A DNA stretch of 64,000 nucleotides. It comes from an uncultured Lachnospiraceae bacterium (GTDB taxonomy: Bacteria > Bacillota > Clostridia > Lachnospirales > Lachnospiraceae). Under the pieces are notes generated by a model that was given only the letters and a program-made list of their open reading frames with translations, was not told the DNA's origin and did not search any database. Of the stretch, positions 52,032 through 61,870 are shown piece after piece (position 1 is the stretch's first letter; every line of letters starts with the position of its first letter). The position numbers and the translations under genes were made by a program. The DNA lies in the NCBI GenBank assembly GCA_947589305.1, contig CANQAP010000003.1, positions 173,772 to 237,771 of the forward strand, written 5' to 3'.

Positions 52032-52448
52032 TTATTCTAATTCCGACGTACAATGCGGACACCGTGTTGCCTCAATATCAATCTCACTCTTGCAATACGG
52101 ACACTTCTTCGTGGTCGGCTTTTCTTCTTCTTTTTTCTTGAACTTATCTCCGACGCTGTTAATGAATTTGATCAGACAGAAAATCACAAATGCAGTGATC
52201 AGGAAATTCAGAACCGCCGTGATAAAATTACCATAGGTCAGTACCGGAGCTAAATCTCCCTTACCCAGCTTCACCGTCAGATTGGAAAAATCCACACCTC
52301 CGAAAATGGCAAGGATCGGCGTGATGATATCTGCATTTAATGAAGTAACTATTGCCGTAAATGCTCCGCCTATGATAACACCCACTGCCATATCCAGAGC
52401 ATTTCCCTTCATGATGAATTTCTTAAACTCTTCCAAAAACTTCTTCAT
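52032..52448 (-). CDS. mscL: Large-conductance mechanosensitive channel with C-terminal zinc ribbon
   Basis: 138 aa from the ATG at 52448 (ATG at 52457 alternative). The MscL pattern is clear: FKKFIMKGNALDMAVGVIIG, FTAIVTSLNADIITPILAIF, NFITAVLNFLITAFVIFCLI. It opens under membrane tension during osmotic downshock. Instead of the usual helical bundle, the C-terminus ends with a four-cysteine zinc ribbon (KKCPYCKSEID, TRCPHCTSELE). Confidence 0.94.
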   Translation of the reverse strand: MKKFLEEFKKFIMKGNALDMAVGVIIGGAFTAIVTSLNADIITPILAIFGGVDFSNLTVKLGKGDLAPVLTYGNFITAVLNFLITAFVIFCLIKFINSVGDKFKKKEEEKPTTKKCPYCKSEIDIEATRCPHCTSELE

Positions 52449-52552
52449 TCGTTTCATTCCTTCCTATGTAATATAATCATCTATCACTTACCATACACGA
52501 AACCTGACATATTTGCAAGAATTTTAACAAACGTTTTCCTGTACCGATTTCC

Positions 52553-53215
52553 CTACTCTACGATCAATCCGTCCTCTATACGGATTTCCCGGTTTGCCAT
52601 TGCAGCGACTTGAGGATCATGCGTGATCACCAGCAGGGTTTTTCCCTGCTGATGGATGGTTTCCAAGATTTCCATGATTTCCAATCCGGTTTTTTTATCT
52701 AAGGATCCTGTAGGTTCATCTGCCAGAATCAAGTCATTATCGGATGCCAACGCCCTTGCAATGGCACATCTTTGCTGCTGTCCGCCAGAAATGTGAGAAG
52801 GACGTTTCTTTGCAAGATCAGCGATGCCTAATAATTCCAGCTTTTCCAAAGCAATCCGTTTGCGCTCTTTTTTGGAGAACCCCTTTGCGATCAATGGGAG
52901 TTCTACATTTTCCTGCACGGTATAATCATTCATTAACGCAAATTGCTGAAAAACAAAACTAACATTGTTTTTCCGGAATAAATGCAGGCGATTCCCTTTT
53001 AATTCATGAACGGCTATATCATTGTATCGATATTCTCCATCCGTCAGAGAATCCATGCCCCCGATTATATGTAACAATGTACTTTTTCCGGAGCCTGAGG
53101 TTCCCGTAATCGCTATGTATTCCCCGGTCTCAATCGTCAGATCGATCCCCTTTAACGCCTCTGTCGGGCAATCACCATTATAATAAGTCTTTGTTACTTG
53201 TGTCAGTTGAATCAT
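52553..53215 (-). CDS. ABC transporter ATPase, MacB/LolD type
   Basis: 220 aa with Walker A GTSGSGKST, Q-loop FVFQQFALMN, signature ISGGQQQR, Walker B LILADEPTGSLD and VITHD. The last gene of a leftward three-gene exporter operon, 3 bp after the FtsX-like permease gene. Not closely similar to the ATPase at 24964. Confidence 0.94.
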   Translation of the reverse strand: MIQLTQVTKTYYNGDCPTEALKGIDLTIETGEYIAITGTSGSGKSTLLHIIGGMDSLTDGEYRYNDIAVHELKGNRLHLFRKNNVSFVFQQFALMNDYTVQENVELPLIAKGFSKKERKRIALEKLELLGIADLAKKRPSHISGGQQQRCAIARALASDNDLILADEPTGSLDKKTGLEIMEILETIHQQGKTLLVITHDPQVAAMANREIRIEDGLIVE

Positions 53216-53218
53216 TTC

Positions 53219-54493
53219 CTAATTCCCTCCTCTTATCAATGTAACTGGGGTATATTGTTTTATAGTATAAATCGAAATTCCCGAAGAAAGTACAACAAGA
53301 CTCAAACCAAACAACAACATCTTCCAAATAACCTTGCCCCAGATAATCCACTGCAACACATATTGGTCTGCATTGTAAAAGAGAAACAGATGATTTATCA
53401 CTATCAGAAAGATCGGCAGGAACAAGAGGAAGGCGACCAAGATCTTGACCGCATTCTCTATTAAGAGGAGCATGATCAAATCTTTTGTGGTTGCCCCGTT
53501 CGCATATAGAATGCCATACTCTGATCGGCGGACCAAGATCAGGATCGTCTGGTAACAAGAAAATATAATGCAGACCGTCAATCCAATGACTACGATCATC
53601 TGTATCAGATACCGCTGTACGGGTTTCCAAGATGCCGCCGCCGCGTCCAGCACTCCATCCACGGAACCAACGGTTGCCACCCATCCTCTGTCCTTTACCG
53701 TCTGCTGGATGATCTCCTGTGCTTCTTCAAAACTATAACCGTCTTTCACGGAAAAATAAGCCGGTGAACCTATCGGAAAGGGCATCACTTCAATCACACT
53801 ATAATCTGTAGGATATGCCGAAGAAATGCTGAATTGACTGAGCATGTTCGGATCATCTATGGGAATTGTCACTCCCTTTTTGAGTATGCCCGCTACGATC
53901 ATGGTGCCACTGCTCGTCTGTATGACCGTACCCACTTCTACTGCGTCACGGAATTCATATCCCAAATACAAAAGGTTATAACGGTCTATATCGTACTGCT
54001 CGGGTTCTGCCCCTTCATACAGTTCCAGTCGGAACATATCCCAGCCGGATGCGGACATCAATATTTCTTCCAAATCTTGACCGTCCGTAAATTGATTTCC
54101 CGAAAATTGATCTCCCGTGATATTCCCCATGATCACATGATCCTGCTGGATGTCTTTTAGAAATGCCAACTCTTCTAGTGTACATATAGAATAACCCCAT
54201 GTTCCCGCCGCTTCTACACAATCCAGCGACATTAGAAACTCTTCCTGATTTGGCATCCCCGATCTATAAATATCGGACTCGTTTTCACGACTGAAATAAC
54301 CGAATCTGTTACAACCGTTTCGCAGACTATCATCCAGCCTGCTCCGGAGACTATGATTGATCTCATAAACGAACAATAAGATGGCTAACAGAATAAACAT
54401 CACACAACAAAGTAAGACACTGCCTGCCAGTTCACTGATATTATGCAGGACTATCCGATCCGTTGCCAGCTTTATCAACGATTTTCCTTTCAT
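53219..54493 (-). CDS. FtsX-like ABC permease
   Basis: 424 aa. A first helix (LLCCVMFILLAILLFVYEIN) is followed by a roughly 230-residue extracellular region and three C-terminal helices (YLIQMIVVIGLTVCIIFSCY, FLLFLPIFLIVINHLFLFYN, MLLFGLSLVVLSSGISIYTI). This is the FtsX/MacB topology. It starts 1 bp after the partner permease gene, and both probably form a heterodimer with the ATPase. Confidence 0.85.
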   Translation of the reverse strand: MKGKSLIKLATDRIVLHNISELAGSVLLCCVMFILLAILLFVYEINHSLRSRLDDSLRNGCNRFGYFSRENESDIYRSGMPNQEEFLMSLDCVEAAGTWGYSICTLEELAFLKDIQQDHVIMGNITGDQFSGNQFTDGQDLEEILMSASGWDMFRLELYEGAEPEQYDIDRYNLLYLGYEFRDAVEVGTVIQTSSGTMIVAGILKKGVTIPIDDPNMLSQFSISSAYPTDYSVIEVMPFPIGSPAYFSVKDGYSFEEAQEIIQQTVKDRGWVATVGSVDGVLDAAAASWKPVQRYLIQMIVVIGLTVCIIFSCYQTILILVRRSEYGILYANGATTKDLIMLLLIENAVKILVAFLLFLPIFLIVINHLFLFYNADQYVLQWIIWGKVIWKMLLFGLSLVVLSSGISIYTIKQYTPVTLIRGGN

Positions 54494-54494
54494 A

Positions 54495-55646
54495 CTATTC
54501 CTCCCTTAATCCCTGTGCCGGCGCCAGCTTTCTGATATTTTCCATTACCGGTATGACCGTAACCGCCATCGTCACCAAAAAAGCCGCCAACAGCACACCG
54601 CAACCACGCAGAACCATCTTCCAGTCGGTATATCCGCTTTGGAATATCAACAGATACCCTATCTCCAGACAAGCCGCTAAGAGCAGCGTCAGTGTCACCA
54701 TCTGCAACAGTTCAACCATCACCCGCCCGAAGATCTGTCCGCCGCTGAATCCAAAGGTCTTATATATAAGGAGATCTTTTCTTTTCTTTGTGATCCACAG
54801 TTGTGTGATCTTCCAACAGTTCAGCAGGCTCACGAAAAACAAAATCCCTAAGATCCATCCCTTAATCCGGGCATAAAATACAATGACTTGTTTTGTGTTG
54901 TCCGTACCTTGATCTTCCACTATGGATACCGGATAACCGGTCACTTTTTCTAGCTCAGCCGATAAATCCCGTGCCGTCTCCGTCACATCCCCCTGCATGC
55001 TGCCAATACCGATATACCTTTCAAAACCATGACTAAAGGCATGTGCCAAATGGGATTGAACCGTATCGTTCGGCTCCGGTTTATAAAAAATACAGATCTC
55101 CGCTTCTGCATCTGATATCTGGGAACTTTCCAGCACACCTATGACCTGATAATCCTCTCCGTCGATCTTGATGACTTCCTGCCCCTCAACGACCTCTGTA
55201 TAGATTTTGGCGGCTTCATTGATCACCGCCATTCTTTCCGATTCCTTCCACTTGTCGGAAGTCGGATAGCTTCCGCTTTGTAACCTGCGATACCATTGTC
55301 CATCTCCTGAGCATATCACATTGACTGATTGCTCCACTGAGCCTTTTCCAACCGGAAGGTATATACCGCTAATATATACCGTTTCTTCCTGTGTCGTAAG
55401 CAATTCCAAACACTGTCTTGCTTTTTCATATTGGATCCTATTGTCTTCTTGTCTATCCTCCACATCTTCCACTTCACTGAAATCTCTTTGGATTTTCAGC
55501 ATAGCGCCGTATGAATATGTGTCCTGTCCTCTCGCCAACTCCGTAAACCAAGCATTTATCAGTTGAATCCCATTGATCACAATAAAAAACGACAGCCCCA
55601 GTCCCAATACAAATAATATAAATGTTTCCTTGTCTCTGATTTTCAT
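54495..55646 (-). CDS. FtsX-like ABC permease
   Basis: 383 aa with the same layout as its neighbour: one N-terminal helix (FILFVLGLGLSFFIVINGIQ), an extracellular region of about 210 residues, and three helices near the C-terminus, the last being VLLAAFLVTMAVTVIPVMEN. First gene of the operon. No regulator is adjacent; an inverted repeat lies upstream at 55698-55726. Exported substrate unknown. Confidence 0.85.
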   Translation of the reverse strand: MKIRDKETFILFVLGLGLSFFIVINGIQLINAWFTELARGQDTYSYGAMLKIQRDFSEVEDVEDRQEDNRIQYEKARQCLELLTTQEETVYISGIYLPVGKGSVEQSVNVICSGDGQWYRRLQSGSYPTSDKWKESERMAVINEAAKIYTEVVEGQEVIKIDGEDYQVIGVLESSQISDAEAEICIFYKPEPNDTVQSHLAHAFSHGFERYIGIGSMQGDVTETARDLSAELEKVTGYPVSIVEDQGTDNTKQVIVFYARIKGWILGILFFVSLLNCWKITQLWITKKRKDLLIYKTFGFSGGQIFGRVMVELLQMVTLTLLLAACLEIGYLLIFQSGYTDWKMVLRGCGVLLAAFLVTMAVTVIPVMENIRKLAPAQGLREE

Positions 55647-55697
55647 ATCATTACCATGCTTTCTATGTAAGATTCAAAATATGATATAGACGTAATA

Positions 55698-55726
55698 ATG
55701 CTTGCTTTCATTTCAATAGCAAGCAT
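55698..55726. repeat. 8-bp inverted repeat upstream of the ABC exporter operon
   Basis: ATGCTTGC (55698-55705) and GCAAGCAT (55719-55726), perfect, 13-nt spacer, about 55 bp before the operon's start codon. It could be an operator; the promoter itself is not clear. The rest of the trpA-exporter gap (55647-55877) shows nothing else. Confidence 0.5.
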
Positions 55727-55877
55727 CATACAGTCATATCATATTAGAATGGTATCACATTTTGACAGTTATGCACGTTTTCGTCGTAAACGCTGGAATT
55801 TCATTCCTAAACGCAACTAACGGAGGTTTGAGACGATTGTTGGAAACAACATGATATATTTAACTTGAGAAGAATCC

Positions 55878-56663
55878 CTATACTTGCGTTTTACGGTTTG
55901 CCGCCGCTTTCATTTCCGCCACATACTGACCGACCGCCGAAACGCAGTCTTTCCCTTGTGACGCAATCATTTTTACGATCGCACTGCCCACGATCACACC
56001 GTCTCCGAACGCCGCCATTTGCTGTGCCTGCGCAGGGGTAGCGATGCCGAACCCGATTGCGACCGGCAGATCCGTCACTTCCCGAACCAAAGAAACCATC
56101 CCCCCGATATCCGACGTGATCTCGCTCCTGACGCCTGTGACACCCATAGACGAGACACAATAAATGAACCCTTCGGCTTCTTTTGCAATGGTCTTAATAC
56201 GGTCCTTTGACGTCGGTGCGATCAGCGAGATCAATTCAATCCCATACTGCCCGCAAACCGACTTTAATTCGTCTTTTTCTTCAAACGGAAGATCCGGTAC
56301 GATCACACCGTCTATCCCTACCCGTTTGCAGTTCTTCATAAAGGCATCGCAGCCATAACTGTAAATCGGGTTATAATATGTCATAAATACCAATGGAAGC
56401 TCCAGCTTCCTGCGAACACGCTCCACCAGATCAAACAGCCGGTCCGTCGTACAACCGCCACGCAGCGCCCGTTCATCCGCCTCCTGAATCACCGGACCTT
56501 CTGCGATCGGATCCGAGAACGGAATACCGATCTCAATTAAATCCGCTCCTCTTTCCGCCATTTCATATAACAGCTTTTCCGTTGTTTCCAAGTCCGGATC
56601 TCCGCCGGTCACAAACGGGATAAATGCTTTTCCTTTCGTAAATGCCTGCTGTATTCTACTCAT
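55878..56663 (-). CDS. trpA: Tryptophan synthase alpha chain
   Basis: 261 aa. It cleaves indole-3-glycerol phosphate. [15 protein letters not shown] and [20 protein letters not shown] contain the catalytic Glu and Asp regions; [13 protein letters not shown] is the phosphate-binding part. Last gene of the trp operon; overlaps trpB by 8 bp. Confidence 0.96.
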   Translation of the reverse strand: MSRIQQAFTKGKAFIPFVTGGDPDLETTEKLLYEMAERGADLIEIGIPFSDPIAEGPVIQEADERALRGGCTTDRLFDLVERVRRKLELPLVFMTYYNPIYSYGCDAFMKNCKRVGIDGVIVPDLPFEEKDELKSVCGQYGIELISLIAPTSKDRIKTIAKEAEGFIYCVSSMGVTGVRSEITSDIGGMVSLVREVTDLPVAIGFGIATPAQAQQMAAFGDGVIVGSAIVKMIASQGKDCVSAVGQYVAEMKAAANRKTQV

Positions 56664-57846
56664 AAATCTTCACTCCTCTGTATCTTGCTATTGCCGCCAC
56701 GTCCTTATCGCCCCGACCGGAAATATTGATGACTACAATCTTATCTTTCGATAACGTCTTTGCATATTTCATGGCATATGCGACTGCATGCGAACTTTCG
56801 ATCGCCGGTATGATACCCTCGATTTTTGACAGATATTCAAATGCCTGTACCGCTTCCTCGTCGGTGATCGGTACATATTTTGCCCGACCGGTCTCATGCA
56901 GCATGGCATGTTCCGGACCGATACCCGGATAATCCAAGCCGGCTGAGATTGAATATACCGGTGCGATCTGCCCGAATTCATTCTGGCAAAACAGAGATTT
57001 CATTCCGTGAAACACGCCTTTCGTTCCGTTCGCGATCGTAGCCGCATTTTTCGGATTGTCTACGCCCAGCCCTGCAGCTTCACAGCCGATCAGTTCCACC
57101 TGCGTATCCGGAATAAATTCATAAAACGCTCCCATAGCATTACTGCCTCCGCCTACACAGGCGATCACGGCATCCGGAAGTTTTCCCTCCCGTTCCATCA
57201 ACTGTGATCGGATCTCTTTCCCGATCACGCTCTGGAAATCACGGACGATCATCGGGAACGGATGCGGTCCCATCACGGAACCCAGTACATATAACGTATC
57301 ATCTACCCGTTTGGACCACTCCCGCATGGTCTCATTGACTGCATCTTTTAAAGTCATCGTACCGCTGGTGACCGGATGTACTTTTGCGCCCAGCAGTTCC
57401 ATACGGAACACATTCAACGCCTGACGCTCGGTATCTTCTTTTCCCATGAAGATTTCACATTCCATATCCATCAGTGCCGCAGCCGTTGCCGTTGCCACAC
57501 CGTGCTGTCCCGCTCCCGTCTCTGCGATTACCCGCGTCTTACCCATGCGCTTTGCCAGTAATACCTGTCCGAGTACGTTGTTGATCTTATGGGAACCTGT
57601 ATGATTCAGATCTTCCCTTTTTAAATAGATCTTGGCGCCGCCCAAATCCTCTGTCATACGCTTTGCATAATAAAGCATGGACGGACGACCGGCATATTCA
57701 CGCATCAACGTATCCAGTTCTTTTACGAAGTCCGGATCATTTTTATAATGCTCATATGCCGCCTCTACTTCATGAACGGCGGTCATTAATGTTTCCGGAA
57801 CGTACTGTCCGCCGTATTCCCCATATCTGCCTGCTTTCTCACTCAT
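56656..57846 (-). CDS. trpB: Tryptophan synthase beta chain
   Basis: 396 aa, the standard TrpB1 length. The PLP lysine lies in [15 protein letters not shown], with [18 protein letters not shown] and the phosphate-binding [10 protein letters not shown]. It joins indole with serine. Overlaps trpA by 8 bp and trpCF by 4 bp, indicating coupled translation. Confidence 0.97.
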   Translation of the reverse strand: MSEKAGRYGEYGGQYVPETLMTAVHEVEAAYEHYKNDPDFVKELDTLMREYAGRPSMLYYAKRMTEDLGGAKIYLKREDLNHTGSHKINNVLGQVLLAKRMGKTRVIAETGAGQHGVATATAAALMDMECEIFMGKEDTERQALNVFRMELLGAKVHPVTSGTMTLKDAVNETMREWSKRVDDTLYVLGSVMGPHPFPMIVRDFQSVIGKEIRSQLMEREGKLPDAVIACVGGGSNAMGAFYEFIPDTQVELIGCEAAGLGVDNPKNAATIANGTKGVFHGMKSLFCQNEFGQIAPVYSISAGLDYPGIGPEHAMLHETGRAKYVPITDEEAVQAFEYLSKIEGIIPAIESSHAVAYAMKYAKTLSKDKIVVINISGRGDKDVAAIARYRGVKIYE

Positions 57847-59231
57847 TTTGTTTCTCTCACTTTCTTTATGAATTCCTTTACTTTTTCATAATCCTTATAT
57901 CCGTCGGTCTCCACACTGCTGCTGACATCAACGGCAAACGGGCGTAAATCCCGAATGGCATCCGATACCGTTTCCGCCGTTATCCCGCCCGCCAAAAAAT
58001 AAGGACGATACCCTTCCGGTATCAGTTCCGTATCAAACGACTGACCGGTCCCTCCATACTGCTCCTGATGAAAGGTATCCAGTAATATAAAGTCTGCCGT
58101 ACTGACACTTCCGGACGCTATATCTTCCTCTCCTTTTACACGAACCGCCTGAAGGATCGGGCAATCCGTCATGGAACGCAGACGGGCAATATAGGCAGCG
58201 TCTTCATCGCCGTGCAACTGTACCATATCAATGGTCTTGCTGTTACATAACGCCGCGATATGCTCCACCGTATCATTTACAAATACGCCTACGGCAGTGA
58301 TGCTCGGATCCAGTCTTTTTTTGAAACACATTGCCTGTTCATCCGTCACCTGTCGTTTACTCTTCGCAAAGACAAAACCAATATAATCCGGCTGCAACTC
58401 ATTGACCATATCCACATCCGCCTCCCGTCTCAGTCCGCAGATCTTCACACGGGTTCCCCGAAGCGTATTCAACATACGTGTTTTATCGGATACCCGCATC
58501 AGCGTTTCACCGATCAAAACACCGTTCACATGGGCATTTCTCAATTCCGCAATATCTTCTGCTGTCCGTATGCCGCTCTCTGCTACAAACACGAGATCGG
58601 AAGGTACGAGTTGCCGTAACCGTATGCTGTTGTGTATATCTACCGTAAAATCTTTTAAATTCCGGTTGTTGACTCCGATCAATCTCGCGCCGGCACGGAC
58701 TGCAGAAGCCACTTCTTCTTCGTTGTGTGCTTCTACCAATGCGGAAAGTCCCAGCGAATCGCAGATCTGAAGGTAACGCCGCAGCGTCTCTGTATCCAAA
58801 ATCGCACAGATCAGCAGGACAGCGTCCGCTCCCAGCACTTTTGCCTGATAAATCTGGTAAGCGTCTATGACAAAGTCTTTCCGTATGACCGGAATATGCA
58901 CTGCATCCTTGATCTCTGTCAGATATGAATCCCTGCCCTGAAAAAAGTCCGGTTCCGTCAGGACCGATATACAAGCCGCCCCGCTTTTCTCATAATCTTT
59001 TGCAATCTGAACATATGGAAAATCCTCTGCTATGACTCCCTTGGAGGGCGACGCCTTTTTTACCTCACAGATAAACCCGATGTCTCCGGCTGCCAAGGCG
59101 TGTTCAAACGCAAAGGGAGGGAGATGGCCGGCGGCAGATCGCGCCGCCGCCATCATTGAAGTTTCCGAAATCTCTGCTTTATCATTTTGTACGCGAATCT
59201 TTACTTTTTCTACAATATCATCCAGTATCAT
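57843..59231 (-). CDS. trpCF: Fused indole-3-glycerol phosphate synthase / PRA isomerase
   Basis: 462 aa. Residues 1-258 are TrpC ([51 protein letters not shown]). Residues 260-462 are TrpF ([55 protein letters not shown]). The fusion order matches the enterobacterial TrpC(F). It lies 12 bp downstream of trpD. Confidence 0.96.
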   Translation of the reverse strand: MILDDIVEKVKIRVQNDKAEISETSMMAAARSAAGHLPPFAFEHALAAGDIGFICEVKKASPSKGVIAEDFPYVQIAKDYEKSGAACISVLTEPDFFQGRDSYLTEIKDAVHIPVIRKDFVIDAYQIYQAKVLGADAVLLICAILDTETLRRYLQICDSLGLSALVEAHNEEEVASAVRAGARLIGVNNRNLKDFTVDIHNSIRLRQLVPSDLVFVAESGIRTAEDIAELRNAHVNGVLIGETLMRVSDKTRMLNTLRGTRVKICGLRREADVDMVNELQPDYIGFVFAKSKRQVTDEQAMCFKKRLDPSITAVGVFVNDTVEHIAALCNSKTIDMVQLHGDEDAAYIARLRSMTDCPILQAVRVKGEEDIASGSVSTADFILLDTFHQEQYGGTGQSFDTELIPEGYRPYFLAGGITAETVSDAIRDLRPFAVDVSSSVETDGYKDYEKVKEFIKKVRETK

Positions 59232-59243
59232 ACTCTTCTCCGA

Positions 59244-60251
59244 TTAATATTCATTCGTCACCTGAATAAATCTATTTAACTGCTCTAAAGCTTTTCCGCT
59301 GTCGATCACTTCTCTGGCTTTAACGACGGCTTCCTCCATTGTCAGATCACTCAGCATATAGATACAGGCAGCGGAATTTAAGATCACCGCATCCGTCTTC
59401 GGTCCCTTGTCGCCTTCAAAAATACCTCGCAGGATCTTTGCGTTTTCTTCCGGACCGCCGCCAACCAGATCTTCTTTTGTACACTTCTTAAATCCATAAT
59501 CTTCCGGATTGAGTACAAAGGATTCTAATTTTCCGTCACGGATCGAACAACAGGTTGTATCCGCACTCAGGGAGATCTCATCCAATCGATCCTGCCCGTA
59601 CACAACCATACCGCGTTTTACGCCAAGATTTACCAAAACCTTTGCCAATGGTTCTACCAAGGCTTCTTCATATACGCCTAAGAGCTGATAACTGGCTCCT
59701 GCCGGATTTGCCAGAGGTCCTAAGATATTGAAAATTGTACGGATCCCGATCTCTTTCCGAACCGGCGCCACAAAGCGCATTGCACTGTGATATGTCTGGG
59801 CAAACATAAAGCAAAGACCGATCTCCTTTAATACCTGTGCATTTTCTGCCGGAGAGATCGTAATCTTGACACCCAACGCCTCTAAGACATCTGCCGCGCC
59901 GCATTTGCTGGACACGCTGCGATTTCCATGCTTGGCGACCGGGATGCCGTATGCAGATACTACGATGGAGGAAGCCGTTGAGATATTAAACGAATTTGCC
60001 TCGTCTCCGCCGGTTCCGACAATTTCCAATACATCCATGTCATGCAGTAAACGTGTGCAATGCTCCCGCATACCGGAAGCGCTGGCGGTGATCTCCTCAA
60101 TGGTCTCACCCTTCATACGAAGCGCGGTCAGATAAGCTCCCATCAGTACCTGACTGGCTTCCCCGCTCATGATCTCATTCATGACTTCTTTCGCCATATC
60201 ATAAGATAAATCCTCGTTATTTACCAGTTTGTTAATTGCTTCTTTGATCAT
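59244..60251 (-). CDS. trpD: Anthranilate phosphoribosyltransferase
   Basis: 335 aa, stand-alone and not fused to TrpG. Motifs: [18 protein letters not shown] (phosphoribosyl-diphosphate loop), [20 protein letters not shown] and [21 protein letters not shown] lies before the ATG. First gene of the T-box-controlled operon; no trpE or trpG lies upstream. Confidence 0.96.
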   Translation of the reverse strand: MIKEAINKLVNNEDLSYDMAKEVMNEIMSGEASQVLMGAYLTALRMKGETIEEITASASGMREHCTRLLHDMDVLEIVGTGGDEANSFNISTASSIVVSAYGIPVAKHGNRSVSSKCGAADVLEALGVKITISPAENAQVLKEIGLCFMFAQTYHSAMRFVAPVRKEIGIRTIFNILGPLANPAGASYQLLGVYEEALVEPLAKVLVNLGVKRGMVVYGQDRLDEISLSADTTCCSIRDGKLESFVLNPEDYGFKKCTKEDLVGGGPEENAKILRGIFEGDKGPKTDAVILNSAACIYMLSDLTMEEAVVKAREVIDSGKALEQLNRFIQVTNEY

Positions 60252-60282
60252 TATTCTTATCTCCTTTTCTTTTTAATAAAAT

Positions 60283-60308
60283 AAAAAAGCCCTTATCCCT
60301 GTAAGGGA
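60283..60308 (-). terminator. T-box terminator hairpin
   Basis: In the transcript CCCTTA-CAGGGA-TAAGGG is followed by CTTTTTT, about 32 bp before trpD. Uncharged tRNA-Trp bound at the T-box would favour the antiterminator instead. Confidence 0.85.
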
Positions 60309-60552
60309 CAAAAGCTAAACTTCTGCGGTACCACCCAAATTGGTATATCCATACCCACTCTAACATACTGAAATATGTCTCCTTCTGATAACGGCAGGAA
60401 CCCCGTTGACATCTACTCTCTGTTATGATTTCAAGCCACCCTCGCAAGCCCATTCACCAAGCAATCCATTACTGTAATCGCACCGTCTACAGCTCTCTGA
60501 AAATCTCATACTTGCCTACTTCTCTTGCTCATCGGTTTTCTTCTATTCATCT
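60309..60552 (-). promoter_or_regulatory. T-box leader (predicted tRNA-Trp specific)
   Basis: The reverse strand carries the T-box core GGTGGTACCGCAGAAG (at 60324-60335 and beyond), an AGAGAG-type stem I segment and a distal stem. A TGG codon in the GTGAATGGGC context (60450-60452) is the likely specifier. Specificity for Trp is supported by the downstream trp genes. Approximate ends. Confidence 0.9.
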
Positions 60553-60558
60553 GCCCAT

Positions 60559-60587
60559 AGTATACGCTCAAATAAAAAGGAAGTCAA
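60559..60587 (-). promoter_or_regulatory. Promoter of the trp operon
   Basis: Reverse-strand TTGACT (60582-60587), 17-bp spacer, TATACT (60559-60564); start near 60552 at the head of the T-box. Confidence 0.8.
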
Positions 60588-60636
60588 ATACTTTTTCTGT
60601 CATCTGTTTCCTTCGTGACGGATTCCAAAAAAAACT

Positions 60637-60664
60637 TTGACTACCGGGAAACATACCGTATAAT
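60637..60664 (+). promoter_or_regulatory. Promoter of the DUF3737 gene
   Basis: TTGACT (60637-60642), 16-bp spacer, TATAAT (60659-60664), 70 bp before the start codon. Confidence 0.7.
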
Positions 60665-60733
60665 AAGAATATAGAGAAACAGGATCCGAACGGAACCGTT
60701 TTCTCCCAATCATACGAAAGGTCGCTTGATAGT

Positions 60734-61576
60734 ATGAAGATCATAGAAAATAAAACGTTTGACGAAGAACGGGCATTGTATGGCAGTCAGGAACTCATGG
60801 TCCGCAACTGTGTCTTTGACGGTCCGGCAGACGGTGAAAGCGCCCTGAAAGAATCGGATGACATTGTGGCTGACCATTGCCGGTTTCATCTTCGCTATCC
60901 GCTTTGGCATAATCGGGGATTGCAGATCACGGATTCGGAAATGAACGAACACTGCCGGGCGCCAATATGGTATTCGGAACATGTCCGGATACGAAACACC
61001 AAGATCCATGGCATCAAAGCCTTACGGGAATGTGCGGATGTCACCATCCAAAACTGTGAGATCCGTTCGCCGGAATTCGGCTGGTCCGTGCGGGGGATCC
61101 GCATGGAAGATACCAGCGCGGTCAGTGAATACTTTATGCTGCGTTCCGAAAATATCACCTTCCGGAATGTGACATTTGAAGGAAAATACTCTTTTCAATA
61201 TATTCGCAACGCCACATTTGAACACTGTACATTCCATACTAAAGATGCTTTTTGGCACGGTCAGAATATCACGGTCAAAGACAGTATCGTCAACGGCGAA
61301 TATCTTGCATGGTATTCTGACGGTCTGACTTTGATCCGTTGCCAAATCGTCGGCACGCAGCCGCTTTGCTATTGTAAAAACCTGACGCTTCAGGACTGCG
61401 AAATGATCGATACGGATCTGTGTTTTGAAAAATCGGAAGTGATGGCAAATATCCTCTCATCGGTCATCAGTGTCAAAAATCCCACGAAAGGAACGATCTG
61501 TGCCGCTCAAATCGGAGAAATCATTCTCGATCAACCCAACACGGAGGTCACCATTACAACCTGTGGGGAAAAATAA
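60734..61576 (+). CDS. DUF3737 family protein, right-handed beta-helix
   Basis: 280 aa. It opens MKIIENKTFDEERALYGSQE and consists of repeating short strands of about 20 residues (VTIQNCEIRSPEFGWSVRGI, ITFRNVTFEGKYSFQYIRNA, LTLIRCQIVGTQPLCYCKNL), typical of a parallel beta-helix as in DUF3737. No signal peptide. These proteins occur in gut Firmicutes and Bacteroidetes; function unknown. Confidence 0.9.
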   Translation: MKIIENKTFDEERALYGSQELMVRNCVFDGPADGESALKESDDIVADHCRFHLRYPLWHNRGLQITDSEMNEHCRAPIWYSEHVRIRNTKIHGIKALRECADVTIQNCEIRSPEFGWSVRGIRMEDTSAVSEYFMLRSENITFRNVTFEGKYSFQYIRNATFEHCTFHTKDAFWHGQNITVKDSIVNGEYLAWYSDGLTLIRCQIVGTQPLCYCKNLTLQDCEMIDTDLCFEKSEVMANILSSVISVKNPTKGTICAAQIGEIILDQPNTEVTITTCGEK

Positions 61577-61680
61577 AGAAGCCTGCAGACCGGCTGAAAG
61601 TCCATGATCAATACTATATGGAACACTCATTCATTGAAAAAATTAGTCAACTAATAAATATAGGTTTTTAATGAAAACGA

Positions 61681-61728
61681 AGAAGAACCCCCTTTCTGTA
61701 GACACCCCTGCAGTTAGGGGATTCTTCT
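61681..61728 (+). terminator. Possible terminator after the DUF3737 gene
   Basis: AGAAGAACCCCCT pairs with AGGGGATTCTTCT (one mismatch), 22-nt loop containing a further CCCCT/AGGGG option, followed by ATTTATTT. The stem is symmetric and could be read from either side. Confidence 0.6.
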
Positions 61729-61837
61729 ATTTATTTACCAGTGTGGTTTCTTTGATTATTATAGCATATTTTACGACTCTATACAATGAGATACCCCGAT
61801 TAAATTTACAACTAGGGATTCATTAAAAGTAACAACT

Positions 61838-61866
61838 AAAAAAAAGAGGTCATAGACCTCTTTTTT
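61838..61866. terminator. Terminator of the CAP-domain gene
   Basis: GAGGTC-ATA-GACCTC flanked by A-run and T-run, 5 bp after the stop of the leftward gene; efficient on either strand. The remainder of 61577-61870 shows no gene. Confidence 0.9.
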
Positions 61867-61870
61867 AAAA

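Noticed and set aside
61681..61728. End of an IS200/IS605-type element
   Set aside because: The hairpin resembles such ends, but no tnpA/tnpB sequence or matching partner end is present; a terminator explains it.
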